The notes under the pieces: model-generated
Seen by the model: only the letters and a program-made list of their open reading frames with translations
Database searches by the model: none
Told to the model about the DNA's origin: nothing
Assembly (NCBI RefSeq): GCF_048771995.1
Contig: NC_133037.1
Location: 3,601,001 to 3,665,000, forward strand
DNA length: 64,000 nucleotides
Direction: 5' to 3'
Source: Taeniopygia guttata
Lineage: Eukaryota > Chordata > Aves > Passeriformes > Estrildidae
Position numbers and translations under genes: made by a program
Shown here: in pieces, positions 1 through 12,587 of the stretch
Layout of the letters: each line of letters begins with the position of its first letter
How positions within the stretch are numbered: the first letter of the stretch is position 1

Positions 1-835
1 GACACCAGGGCAGGGAGCGAGGGCTGCCCAGCACACAGAGGGATGGAGGGCTTTTGCTCAAGCTTTGGGTTTTATTTTAAAAGCTGCCTCCAGTGAAGCT
101 TATTAAAGGCTGAAAGAAGGAAACAAATTCCTTGACTTTCAGGAGCAACAGCAGCCCAGCTGTTCCCCCCAGCTAATCCCTGTGTCCCAGTGGAGGTTTA
201 TCCAAAATTAGTACTTGCTGACTTTCATGTCAGAGAAGCCTTTAATATTTGGTTCCTCAGAGCCTGCACCCTGACATTAGCAGGGGTTACGGAGGCTGCA
301 GTGAGGTAAATCTTGTTATTTCACAGAGTTGATTGAGTTTGTCTTGATTTTAGATGGCTCAGTGTGTGGTGCTCTCTTCAGGCTTGACCCACTGCCTACT
401 GAAGTCACTAAAAGACTTGTGTGGATGTCAGCAGGGTTTGGGTCAGACATTCAGTGTGATAATGATGCCTTTTTAACCCACTGACGTCATTCAGAACCTG
501 TTTGTTACCAAAAAACCAAACAGATTTCTGGAATATGTAAGTGGCCCTTGCCATTCTGCTAGCAGCAATGTTTGGGGAGGTGCCCACCCCGTGCTAGGGT
601 GCAACAGATGGGGATGTGTGCTGAGAACAGCACATCCACAGTGTCCCACTTCAACACAAGGCACTGAACAGACAAATAACTGCCTTGGTTTGCTTAAACT
701 CTTGTCATTTAAAAAAAATCTTCAATTACCACCGAGCAACCCATTGAGAAGGACGTTTTTGAGTCCAGTTGGGCTGAGCTTTGCTCCTTGCTGGTTTATG
801 AAGCTTTATAAGCATTGTTGGGATGACTTTTGAAC

Positions 836-876
836 AAACACCAAACAAATGGTGCCAACCAGAGGCCATTGAGCCT
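836..876. repeat. Copy 1 of a 41-42 bp dispersed module
   Basis: The block shares a 20-bp identical core (852-871, GTGCCAACCAGAGGCCATTG) and a matching A/C-rich left shoulder with 3272-3313. The flanks beyond the block are unrelated, so this is a short dispersed or degraded repeat rather than a segmental duplication. I do not recognise the family. Confidence 0.6.
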
Positions 877-3271
877 CCTCAGTGGTTTGCTCTCCTGTCC
901 CTTTTTTTTTTTCTCCTCTGAATTATTATCTCCCTCCCCTTGTGTACACAGACCTCTTGAGCTGACCCATCTGTTAAGCACTGTGTGTGTTCTATAAAAG
1001 CATAGCTTTTTTCTCTGCTCAGCTATCTGAGCCCCTGGAAATCCCTTGTGTCTACATCCTTTAAGGTTTGAGGCTTTCCAAATCTCTTCTCTCACCTTGA
1101 TTTCTGTGTTCTGTGGTTTGGGCACTCCCTGCCTTGGCCACCCTGCTTCAAAAGACACACAGAAGAAAATTTTGCTGCTTTTTAGACAGAAAGCACTGAT
1201 GGTGTTACTCCTTTGGTGGTTTCTTCCCTGGAATGGGAGTCACCAAGAGTTCATAATCATTTGTTGTCACTGTTTTGAGAGCTACACATCAGAGACCCAT
1301 GAGCAAACACTGACCCTGGACACATTGTCAGTGAAGGAGCTGAAAAACTTCCTCAAGTAATTAACTGTTCATAATGAAATATTAATTATCCATCTCAGAA
1401 GAAAATTAGGAGGGACAAATCAGGTGCTTCCCTGTAAGTTACACATCCCAGGGCCTGAAGGAGGGCTGGGGTAGCACTGCACCCCAAACTGGGGTTGTCC
1501 TCAGTGACCTGTCCCCCACCACGCTGCCTGCCTGCTGCCAGCCCATCTGCCTTTCAGACACCACTAGAAAAAGCCTTTATTTCATTCCAGCACATGTTAG
1601 TGACTGAGAAAGCTCCCAAGTCAGTTAAAGTAAGTATTTAATGCGTCTCACAGGACCTATTGGCAGGTTTCTGCAGGCTCTCCTTGGGAAGTTGTGGCTG
1701 CTGAGAGACTGTGGGAAGTGGGTGGTTTTGGAGGTTTTGGAAGCCTGGGCTGCTCCCTGTGGTGCCACCACCAGCCACTGCTCAGGAGCAAGAGGAGGGT
1801 CTGGCCTCACCCCGTGCTCTTGCCATGGCTCCTACTGCTGCCCTGTGCTTCACTTCAAATGATGATGATTTGCATAGAGAACGCTGGCTGTGTGGATATT
1901 TTTAGGCTGATAAAATTACAGAGATAAGCTGGGACAATGAATTGAATCACGGGAGTGGCTCTGGGCTCCTGTTTCCCCTGCAAACAGCTCCTGCTTTATT
2001 TATAGCTGCACGTATGTGCGTGTACGGCTATGTGTTCACCTCTTTCCCAAAATCAGATCAAATCTTCCTGGCACAGATAACTCCCAGTACATGTTCCCTT
2101 ATTCATCAAAGGCCCATCACATCATGTTTCATGTCTAAGCCATACCTAGAAATGCATGAAGCAGAGATTTTTTGAGCTGAATTAAGATCAAATGAGTAGG
2201 AGGTGCAGCTACGAGCCTTTGATGTAGACAAACCAGGAAAGCTCTCTCCACAGTGAGGGGCTGGAAAACACTCTCTCCTTCCCAGTACAACTCAATCCCC
2301 TCTTATTATGAATAGCTTAAATAACTAATAGCTTAAAAGGGTGCTCCCATGAGCACTCATTGGCTTTCTGATCACTTCAGAGCTGTCCATCTGACCTGTA
2401 ACGAGATCTTTGTGCTCTGTCTCCATAATGCTGCTGCAGGAGTTGTAATAGTAATTAATAACATTACAACCACTCTTGATTTACAACCACTGCTAAGGCT
2501 GGCCAGGGAGAAAATTGTGTTTGGATTTTGGCCCACTTGTTTTAATCAGGCTGCTGAAACACTTTTTAACTTGTTTAAATACCTGTGAGCCTTCACCTAA
2601 AGTGATTGTTTCTATTTGTCATGAGGATGTATTGCTCAGGGGTTGAGCTTCAGCCTGAGTTGTATGGCTGGGGAATGGGTTGGGCCGTAAATACCCATAA
2701 CATGGTGGGCATGGGCTGTGCAGGGTAGAGGTTTTGTGCTTACAGGACTGCTTATAATGTTTTTGCATGTTTTATACAGAACTGGGAAAAGGAAATGGAA
2801 GCAAAGCCCATGCTGTCAGGGCTGGAGGGAGGGATAAGCTCAGGTTTTACTTTGTTTTACAGGATTTTAGGTGAGGGCTTGTCTGTGAGGGAGGTGGGAG
2901 ACTGTGCTGTAAGTTTTGGCAGTCACAAATCTCTCTGTCATCCCTAAGTAAAGGAGATATATTAAAAAAAAAACAAACCCAAACCAGGTGCTGTCCTGAC
3001 TCATGCTGGCTCAGGAGCTGCTCATTCTTGAATACAAGTTGAAAACCTTCAGCTGCCTGTGTGCAGATGAAGCAGATACATCAGAGTCCCTCTCGTTGGA
3101 CTCAAACAAACACAAACTCAAACAAAGCAAAACAAACACAGCCATGTGCTCCGACCTGCCAGAAGGGGATTTCTTTATCTGGTTATCTCCTTCCTGGGAG
3201 AGCTGTCCCTGCCTGTTTGCAGTGCTCACTGCTAGGCCAGGTGTCTTCCTCACTGTCTTTCCTTTGCCCCA

Positions 3272-3313
3272 AAACCACCAAATAAATCGTGCCAACCAGA
3301 GGCCATTGGGCCT
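3272..3313. repeat. Copy 2 of a 41-42 bp dispersed module
   Basis: This copy is direct-oriented relative to 836-876 and about 2.4 kb away. The 20-bp core is identical (3289-3308) and there are only a few differences over the whole block. On the minus strand both copies would read NGLWLA in an open frame, but the frames are otherwise unrelated, so a coding explanation is unlikely. Confidence 0.6.
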
Positions 3314-3670
3314 AAGTGTCAGCAGGGAGGCAAGGCAGACTCCTTTGTGTGGGATTCCTCTGTCCCAGTTGTCCAGAATCCTGTGCAATTATAGAACTCA
3401 GACACTTAAAATTACATCTGGGTGAAGGAACAAAATAAAGTGTAACTAACAGTTCATTTTCCCCCAAAAAGGAGTAAGATTAGCAGTTAATGGCTTGTCT
3501 AAAGCCATCCATCTCTTTAATGGCTTTGAGACTTCGAAAAGGCCAGGCTAGGCAAATGCCCTGAAATGACTCCTTCTACTAGCAATTCTGCTATATCTTG
3601 AATTTATTCTCTTAGGCTTTATTGTATTTTTTTAAATCACAAGATTAAGATATTTCTTTTGTATGTTTAG

Positions 3671-3765
3671 TGCAAGGTGTCCCTGCCCATGGTGGGGAGG
3701 TTGGAAGGAAATTATCTTTAAGGTCTCTTCCAGCCCAAACCACTCTGTCATCATTCTATCATTCT
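3671..3765 (+). mobile_element. CR1 LINE 3'-end fragment
   Basis: The order of elements is the usual avian CR1 tail: a CCCTGCCCATGG..GGGGAGGTTGGA segment, then ATCTTTAAGGTCTCTTCCAG, then a CCCAAACCACTCTG stretch and degenerate ATTCTATCATTC repeats. This is the sense orientation of the element. It is strongly 5'-truncated to roughly 95 bp, with enough substitutions to suggest an old insertion. Nothing coding remains. Confidence 0.8.
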
Positions 3766-6700
3766 TTTGGTCCAGCACAGCTCTCCTCAAAGGACTGGCA
3801 TAATCGGCATTTCTTGTCCAAGGAAGTGAGTACTGGACAGAGATGTCACCTCCATAGACATTGAGATCTGATGGGCAGCTTACAGAGTTGAGACTCAATT
3901 TCAGAAGTTTAAGAGCTTCAGCTGGTGGCAAACTAGTGGAGTTTGTGTTTTCAACTCTTTTTCTAGATATTTAGCTACTTTCCCCTGTCTCATCTTTTTC
4001 CTACTAGCAGCATTTCACAGTAGTTTTAACCACATGGATAGAAGATATGAAAGAATATTAACTGGGTTGAATGAACTCATTTAATAACTCATCTCTCATT
4101 TCATTTCCCTGAAAGTGACAAACAGTTGTTGTACCTTCCTCAGGTCAGCCATACACCAAAATGAGAAATATCATGTTCTCATGTTCTTACTTTGATAAAA
4201 TAGATTTTATGTTCTTTAACAGGGAGGAGTTACCAATCAAGAGCAGAAAAGTGACATAAACTCGCCTTGTTTGTCTTTGGGCAGAGGATAAGCCCAGACA
4301 ACCAAGCTGAAATCTCAGTTTTATCCGATATATTTCTCACAGTTAGATTCCAGAATGTTGCAACACTGATTTAAGCCAGCAACAAAATATGGATCCAGTC
4401 CTTTGTAAGGTTTGGGTTCACCTTTATTCCTCTGGCTGCTTCAACCCTGACATAGAGGGTGATGATTCTGTCAAAGCTGCCTAGAAAAGTGCTCTCTGTA
4501 CTTTTTTATCAGCAGAAGTTTCCTTGATCACCATGTTCCTGCTATTTTCCAGGCTCTGATATAAACAGTATGAGTTGCCTGTAAAGTAGCACAAGGCAGG
4601 GAAACACCACAGCATCTCCTCCTTCTGAGCAGCCCTTCCAGACTCCTCTTTTTGGTTGCTAGGATGATCAGCAGCACTCAAAATGACAAATTAAAAAATA
4701 AGTCACTTTTTCCAACTTTAGGGACTACAACAATTAAACACAAACAAATTAAATGAAAATAATTAAAGTTCAAATAGAACCTCAGTATCATTAAAGATCT
4801 GCAGTCATATCTGTGCAGACCCACAGTAATTACAATGCATGCACAGTAATAGAAGCCTAATGGTTGCAAAATGTTCTTTGGATTAATTGGCTTTGGCAGC
4901 TTACACACTCACATGATTTTCTACATTTTTGCCCATCCTGACAATCATTTTGTGCTCTAGGCAAGCTTTGCCTGAGCTGTCTGTCTTTATAACCATCACA
5001 TTATTCTGGCTTTTTGAACATCATAGTGCAGTAGTTTGCCTCTCAGCATCCAGTATGGTTTAATCATGTCCTTATTTGTGCACTATTGTGCAGGGGGTGG
5101 CTGCTCCTTCCCTTTGGAGAGCAGGCAGTTTGCACAGGAATGCCAACAGTGTTCCTGGAGCCATAGGAGACTGATCTTGCTTCACAGAGAGGAGCAGCAC
5201 CCAGATCAGCACAGAAACAACAGATCTTAGCATGGGTTAGGGAATGAATGCCAAACCATGGCTATTTCCATGTGAATAATGTTCATTGTTAAAAACCACC
5301 CAGCAAGGGCTGGGAGCGTGGCCTCCAAACCCACTTTGGTTTGATAAACTCATCTCAGAGCAGTCACAGCTAGGAGACATCATTGGCCCTGACTCCCCAC
5401 GAAACCAGGGCAGCTCCAGGTCAGCAGGGCCATGACCCAGAGACGTCCTGTACCCCACAGAGGGGACACCATGTCACACAGAGCCCTGTCCTCACAGCAG
5501 GAGGGGATTTTACAGTGTGTAGCTCTGACTCTGCAAGAGCTAAGGCCCATGCATTGAATTAGATGACACTTAAGCACAGACTTAAGTGCCTCACTGCATC
5601 AGGGAATAATTGCTTGGAATAAGGGAAGATGACTTGCAACAGAGAGGCCACAGTACGGCAGATTAAGCCTGCCTTTAAAAGTTAGAGTTATGGGATTAAA
5701 TCAGCACCAGTGTCGGCACCAAAGTAAACCTGCAGTAGGACGAGGCATGGTGGTGTCTTACAGAACATCTTGAGGGAAATGGGGAAAACATCCCCAAACC
5801 AATGTACAGCTCAGGTCCTGCAAGTGATGTGGGTTTATTTCTGTCACAATTAAGCTCTGCAGTACATTAGGCAGGGGCTGTGCACCGTGGGAAGCTGCAG
5901 GGAAATCCTTAACCTGCGTGGTCTGCATGCAGAGTGATGTGTGTGCTGGAACTTGGAAATCTGGGCTTTTTTGAAGATGAAACTTGAAAGCAAACCTCCA
6001 GGGAGGCAGCAATGTGAACTTTTTTTAAGAAAACCTGGAAACTAAGAGCACTTTCTGCTCACTGCTTCACATAAAGTCCACTAGATTGGCTCTGAAAAGT
6101 CTCTTGACTAAGCATCAGTTCAGATTTTCAGATCTGCTCCTGCACCCAAATACAGGGGTATGACTGGAGCTGTGCCATCTCTTTGTGGCTCTGGACTCAA
6201 ACTAAAGCAGGAGCTGGGTGAGAGGATCCTCAGCAGGTGCTGTTCCTGTGGTGGGTACAGGAATGTTCCTGCAGCAGGCAAAAGCCCTGGCTGGTGGTGC
6301 TGAAGGTGTGACAGCTCCAGGTCTGCAGCGCAGTCATCTCCAAGTACCAAACAGCCTCATCCCACCCCTTTGGTCATTGCTAATGTTTGTGGAAATGTCT
6401 TAAAGTTTTCACTTGCAGAATTCAGGCTGAAATACTCCAGAATGTCCCACCCTCTAGCATTTGGGCTTCTTCCAGCTATCCTGCAGTGTGTAGACCCTGC
6501 AGTGTGTAGACCCTGCAGCCAGCTTTAGGAGGGCAATGCTGTAGCCCCTGTCACACCCAGCTGTGGTACAAGTACACTGCAGCTCTCCAGCCTCTCCCTC
6601 TGTGGCAGCCCCTGGCTGGAATGGGTCACAGAGGGCACAGACCCTCTGTCTTTGGGGTGTCAGAGATCAGCCATGGGCTGGTGGTCTCCCAAGCAAGATT

Positions 6701-8442
6701 AGCACAGCCGGGGTGCACAAGGGGTTCCTGTCGGTATTTGTTGTGCTCATTCATGCAAAACCCATCAGCAGGGCTCTGTGTATGGACTAGAGAGTGCCCA
6801 GCCTGTGCCATGGTGGAGACTCAAACAGCACAGACCACCATGGACCCCAACCCCATCACCAGGGTCAGCAGTGGGCACTGGGGGTGGGCCGTGATGCGAA
6901 TTCCAAAGCAGGTCCCATTTTGGGACACCAGCTGCACAAGGCAGCGGGACCTCGCTACCTGGAAACCTCCACACTGTGCTCCAAATTGCTAATCAGCGTG
7001 CCTGGCAAAGCTCAGATACCTTCTAAGAAAAGCATTCATTTTCAGAACCGAGCTCTGGAGCCAAGGTCACATCTCTGACGCACCCAGCGAGTACAGCGTG
7101 TTGTGACAGTCCTTTAAGGAATGATTAAACAAACCTAATAGGCAGGCACGGCCACCGAGGTCCCATCTGTCTGAGGAAGAGTCAGAAGTTAATTTAAGTG
7201 ACTCCTCCAACATGTTGCCTAATTCCGGTGGCAGCAGAGCTAATTAAGATGGAGTTGGTCCAGGAGCTGGTGGTGTGTCAGTGGTAGGGAGCAAACACTG
7301 CCACAAAGGCACCAGCAAATCACAGCCACCCTAACGAGGCACTCAGCACCGGGCATCCAGAGCAGAGGAACTGCTCAGCAGCATCATTAACCAGTTATCT
7401 CGGTCCCATTGATGACTTCATGCATATTTCATACTCGTTCCCCCCACTCTGTACTGACATCTTGTGACACGGGACTAGCTAGAGTAAAATGCATTTAATA
7501 TGCAGTTGCTGGAGCTGTAAATTTATCATCAGATGTTATTTTCTTAAGAATACTCTTCCAAGAGCCTGACCAGCTACTCAGCGACTCAAATGAGCTGCAA
7601 AGGCCAAAGAGCAAGCGGAGCACTTCTCTAATGAGTGTTTTAATGGTTGCGATAACACAGAGCAAGTCAGCAGTGAGGGTCTGCAGCCCTTGTTAGGGAA
7701 TGTGAAATTAGCAGATCCCTGAGGATGGCAGCGCCAGCTTGAAGGGGTCGTGCCTGGAAAGCAGAAACACCAGTGGCTTCTTTTTCTCTGATGGGAATGA
7801 GTAACTTGGTGCAAAATTAGCTTGCTTTTGTAGAAGGGTGATGTGAGGGAGGTCGTGTGTTTGTGTGCCAAGTTTGGGGTTGTTTTCTTTTGTTTTCTTG
7901 CTGTCTACTTCACCTCAATTCTGCTTTTGAAGCCACTCCATGTGGGGAGAGTGAGGGGTGTCAGGCAGGGGAGCTGGGGCTCTGCTGCCATCATGGCACT
8001 CTCAGCAGTGGAGCTGCCAAGGAGGTTGCTGTAGTCTCTCTCAGGAAAACCAGCCATGGAAGAGTGAAGGATTGGAGGTGCTTGGTCCAAGGACAGTTGT
8101 AGGCACCTTTTCCCAGCTGAAAGAGCAAATGAAGTCTGCGTATTTTACTGCAACTCGCAGAAAAATTGCAGCAAAGTGTATTTTGTACAGATAAAATATG
8201 TAAGAGGACTCTGGAAGAGTGAGGAGCAGTGGAAGGAGGAATTGTGCTGCTGGAGGTGGAGCAGGAGACACAGCAGTGGCAAAGCAGGTGGGGGAAAAGA
8301 TGAGAACTTGCTGGGAGAACTTGCTGTGACTGCTGAGGAAAGTGTCAGGCTCGCCAAAGGCTCGCTGCACCTTCAGCACTGGGAGCCAGCACGGTTGAGG
8401 TACCTGCCTGTTGTAAATGTAGGTGAACTTAATGGGAAGAAA
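3766..8442. other. Gene desert with one candidate conserved block
   Basis: No exon or RNA gene is recognisable. A 16-bp unit (CTGCAGTGTGTAGACC) is tandemly repeated about 2.4 times at 6481-6518. The stretch 7100-7600 is unusually rich in homeodomain-type TAATTA/TTAATT sites and has an octamer-like ATGCATATT near 7422. It looks like unique regulatory DNA rather than a decayed transposon, but conservation cannot be judged from one sequence. Confidence 0.5.
6481..6518. repeat. 16-bp tandem duplication
   Basis: CTGCAGTGTGTAGACC occurs twice without mismatch at 6481-6496 and 6497-6512, followed by a partial third CTGCAG. The lack of divergence implies a recent replication slippage event. It overlaps no gene. 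Confidence 0.85.
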
Positions 8443-8804
8443 TGACAATGTCTGACTCAATTCAGAAGGCTAAATGATTTCTTTATTATAACTATGCTAA
8501 AATACATTAATATATTATATAAAGGAAGATACTAGGACTACATACTACTTTTTCTAACTCTGTATCTAATTCTAATACAACTCGTGACCCTCTCTCGAGA
8601 GTCTACACCCAGGTAGATTGGATTGGCCATCAGCTCAAACAATCTTCACTAGAATCTAGTCAAGCACTCACTCCAGGTAAATAATTCTCCAAACACATTC
8701 TACATGAGAAAAACAAAGAGTAGAAATAGAAATTGTTTTCTCTTTTATTTCTCTCTGTGTACTTCTCTGGAAAATCCTAAGAGAGGGAGAGATATACTGC
8801 TACA
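8443..8804 (-). mobile_element. Solo-LTR-like fossil of an avian endogenous retrovirus
   Basis: Read on the minus strand, this roughly 360-bp AT-rich block starts with TG (TGTAGCAG), carries an AATAAAG polyadenylation-type signal near its far end, and finishes with CA (ATTGTCA), the layout of U3-R-U5. It contrasts sharply in composition with its flanks. No internal retroviral region adjoins it, so it is best read as a solo LTR left by recombination. I could not find a clean target-site duplication, so the exact ends may be off by a few bases. The style resembles songbird ERV LTRs, from memory and not from a search. The subfamily is undetermined, and it looks moderately old. Confidence 0.55.
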
Positions 8805-11800
8805 CCTGCCAGTGATGCAGATGGCCGGGGCAGCCACAGTGGCTGGGGTGACAGGGAGCCCTGGTGACACAGTGGCCCTGCCTGCAGGTGTGACTCAGAG
8901 CCGCCTGTCGGGATGCTGATGCTCTGGCTGCCCTCCCTGTGGCCGTGTGAGCCAACCCTCCACAGCACAGCTGCCCCGGAGTGAGTAATGGCAGAGGTTT
9001 TCTCTTCCTTTTGTTTGTTTTCATAAGTTGAACATGATCTTTGAAGAAGCTGCGCCTCATCTCCCCGTGGCTCCCCTCCAGCCACGGCTCCCGTGGGCTA
9101 TTGCTGAGGGCAGCACCAGGAATCTCCTCTGGGCATGCCAGAGAAACACCAGAGCCATGGGATCCGAGACCCACAGGAGCACAGGATGGGGGGTGTCTAC
9201 CAAGGATGGCTTTTATTTAATTGTCCCCGTCCCAGCTCCAAGCACTGTTCGTGCCAGGCAGGTTCCAAGTCTGGCAGTCACATGAAAAAAAACCAAACAA
9301 CATAACCTTTAGTAGAGAAGAAGGAATTGCAGCTTCAGATTGAAAGCAAGCTATATGTTTACATAAACCTTTTGTTTTTAAGCCAAGGCTGTGATTCAAT
9401 GGGAGGGCCCCGGTTAGCGGGAATGAAAGCGGATCCTTTCCTGTCTTGTCTGAGCTCCTGGGTTCATCCACACAGTAAACACGCTGCAGGAGGCTGGCAC
9501 GTCCCACACTGACACCTCTTGGATTCAGCAGTGGAACAAATGGCAGTGATCTCAGCCTCGTTGAGGACAGCTCTGGAAGGGCACTGTCCCCTCTTTTTCC
9601 ATCCCTGGATTTACACCTGGAGCTGAGGGGCTGGGAGCAGAAAAGACTTGTCTGAAGTGAGGAGCTCCAAGAGCCCTTGAGGCAATCTGGCCATGAACTT
9701 GGTTGGCTCTAGTGCTCTGTCCATAGTCTTTGCACTCCTCTCTTCAGCAATTTAGGGGCTCAGATACTGTGATTTTTTTTCCAGTACACAAAATGGGTTA
9801 CTAAGGGACACAGAGATAAAAACCACAACTGCAGTGTTCTGCACCGTTTCCCTGTGTGCCTACATCAGAATTTCTCTGCAGAGGAGCTGGTGCTCCTCAG
9901 GCTTGGCGAGGAGCTGGCAAAAGGCTGGCAGGAGCGGGTGGCAGGGAGGGTGTGGATGAGCAGTCACAGAGTCCTGTGGTGGTGGAGGCAGGGGGTGGTG
10001 AACGGGCGATCTAGATCTGGAGAGGAGGCAGGAGCAATCTGTTAGAAATCAGCTGTCGGGGAGGGTCTGCCAGGCCTGGTCCTGCTCTGGGGCAGGGCAC
10101 TGGCTGCCTGGGCTCTGCAGGTCCCTTGCAGCCCTGCAGCTCGGTGCTGGCAGTGCCATATGGCAGCGGGCACAGCCGTCACCCCGCGCTCCGTCAGCGC
10201 AGCCCGTTCAGCGCCTGGCCCAGCCCGCGCTCCCTGCAGCAGCGTCCTGCCACCCCCTGTGCCCACAGACCTTCCTCCGACCTTCCTCAGCCTCCCCGAC
10301 CGCCCTCAGCGCAGCCGGCAAACTGAATTCCCACGCTGTTACATTCCCCCATTCCCCAGGACCTCTGTGACTCTGATCAAGACAAGCCTGGTCTCCTCCT
10401 TCATGTCCCCATGGAAAGCCAGAGAAGCCCTCCCTGTCCAGAGCCTAGAAAAGGCAATGACCGTTCCTGTTCGCCCTCTTTTCCCCCACTCTTCCCCTCA
10501 GATCTCATAGAATAAAGAGCTGGACAGCTACATCGGGGTGAGAGCCTCTTTTGAATCTTTGCCCATCTCCTGATGTTCCTCCCCTCAAGGCCTCATATCT
10601 CTGGGTTAGCCTAATAGTTTAGGGGCTGAAAGAGGGAGAAACGTCACCACACGTGGTGAGTTCCCAGGGAGCTGCATGTGCTCACACCAGCTTCTTGCTT
10701 CCACTGGCAGGTTTGGAGGTTTGGCTGAACCGTAGCTTTGCATTTTCAAACAAAACTGGCCAGGGTTGTGTTCTGGCATGTTGGGAACCTGTGGGACTTC
10801 CTTGGTGTGTGGAGGGTGAGCAGCTCCCAGACAGGCACAGGACCAAAGGGATGGTGTCCAACCAAGTGTTATCCACAGAGACACTGAGGTGTGATCTTGG
10901 GACATGGTTGGCAGGACAGCTTTCATTTTTAAGGCAGATTTGGACTGCCTGGGCTGGCATGTATCTTGCCTCTCTACAATACAACTGATTTAAAATTTGT
11001 TGCATGTTTAAGCAGCACTTAATCAGAAGGGTCAGATGTTAATACTATATAATTTATTTCTTCTCAGTTAACTTTCAAGCAACACACTGAGAAAGATTAA
11101 TTCTGCATCCCTCTGTCACCTCTGCAACTGGGGCAGCGGCAGAATTGCCACAGATATTGCAAGTAGCTTCCTACATTTTATTCATCTGAGTTCATTTTTA
11201 TCTCTTTAATCATAAAAATATAAAAACAGGATAATATCACCACTCGTAATTACGTAACAAGCCACTGGACAAGAAAGAGAACATTTAAAGTTGTGGTAGA
11301 AGCAAAGGATATTTTGGGGGTTTTAACGACCTTGAGTATTGAAGCTGAGAGAGTGAAACAAATGTATGAGGTTACAATGCATTTAAAATACAGGAGGGAA
11401 ATAATAAATCAGCTGAATAGTTGTAAGGAAATTGAAAATTGTAGAGAGAGAGTAACAAAACTACATGGAGATTGAAAGACTTACGTCTGTTGCTAAGAAT
11501 GGTAATGAGAATATGCAATTTGAATAGGTCTAAACTGCCCTTGAAATATCATTATAACTTATTTGAAAAGACATTTACCATTTGTATGGTTTTCCCAAAT
11601 GCAATATATTTCTTTGCATCTTTGTTCGTTGAAAGCCTCGGAAATATGTCTGAAATAAACCCATACTGGAGTTGGAAACAACAGAATGGTCCAGGAAATC
11701 AGATCAAAAGCATTTTTTAATCAGTGGGGCTTCCACAAGAAAGTATCACAGCATAGAGACACAGCAGCAGGATCCAGGTTAATTCTCTTTTCTTTCTTTT

Positions 11801-12587
11801 TCCTCCTATAAACAAATGACCAAAGGGATGAGGAGCATCGTTTGCTTTGCAGAGCGAGCCATGGCAGCAGCGCTCTGCTGAACATCAAAATGCTGAGCAT
11901 TCATTTTGTTAGTGCTGCTTATTTCTCTCTCTGTCCCAGTTAGCTGTGCCCAGTGCCTGGACACTCGGACTGCTGTACCTGCCGCCTGTGGTGGGTGTCA
12001 GCAGGAAACTGGGAATGCCAAAGAGAGAGTGGGGAAATCAAACAGGCAGAGGAGTTATCAGAGGCATTGGGAACCATCCCACAGCCTTTGCAAAGACCCT
12101 TTCCCAGTAACCACCTCTGAGCCACTGCAACAGGCATTACTTCATAACTTTCAGCAGAGAAACAGGAGAAATTTTGTTTGAAATTTTTTTTGAAAGTATG
12201 TGTCAATCTCCCAAATACTATTTCCAGCAAAAAGGCCACTCAACAGCTACTGCCGCTGCAGACAGAAGAAGAAAAAGAAGTGTTCCTCACCTCTCAATTG
12301 CCACTGTGCAATGACTGCTGGTAAATGCCTCTGAAATAGGGGTTCTGGGTTTCTCCAGTTGCATTTTGATAAACTTTGACCTGATGTTGTAAGCAGTTCC
12401 AGACAGGGATAGCTTAGGCATTGTTGCAAGTCACCCACAAGAAAGTGGTAGAGTTTATTTTAAAAGATTGCTGCAAGCGGTAGTTTAGTAATGAGAACTT
12501 AGAAGGCTTCAGTGGTTTTGATGCAGCCTCTCCAGCTTGGTCCTGTAAGGACTGGAACTGTGTGGGAAAATGTTGCCTCTTCCAAAG
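8805..12587. other. Gene desert with an orphan GC-rich patch
   Basis: No exon is supported. About 10040-10325 is a short GC- and CpG-enriched patch in otherwise AT-rich desert and could be an orphan promoter or enhancer. A 16-bp palindrome around a CACGTG E-box lies at 10644-10659. The A/T-rich part 11200-11720 has two adjoining open frames of 60 and 82 codons that show no motif I recognise, and I regard them as chance. Confidence 0.5.
10040..10325. promoter_or_regulatory. Orphan CpG-rich patch (candidate distal promoter or enhancer)
   Basis: The stretch has clustered CpG dinucleotides and C/G-rich tracts, whereas several kilobases either side are CpG-poor. No splice-compatible coding exon attaches to it. 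Orphan CpG islands in gene deserts often mark enhancers or noncoding RNA promoters, and that is the only basis for this call. Confidence 0.3.

Larger units (their letters stand above)
1..3670. other. Gene desert, left part
   Basis: I see no exon, RNA gene or recognisable transposon in this stretch. Short open frames on both strands have no domain, signal peptide or family resemblance and look like chance. The only internal structure I can support is a 41-42 bp module present twice (836-876 and 3272-3313), described separately, and ordinary short A- or T-runs. By synteny this lies upstream of PROK2, where mammals also have a long gene-poor interval. Confidence 0.6.

Noticed and set aside
11293-11720. 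Two adjoining small open frames (60 and 82 codons) in AT-rich DNA
   Set aside because: The first looks superficially protein-like (helical, charged) but has no relatives that I recognise, no promoter and no splice sites that would link it to a gene.
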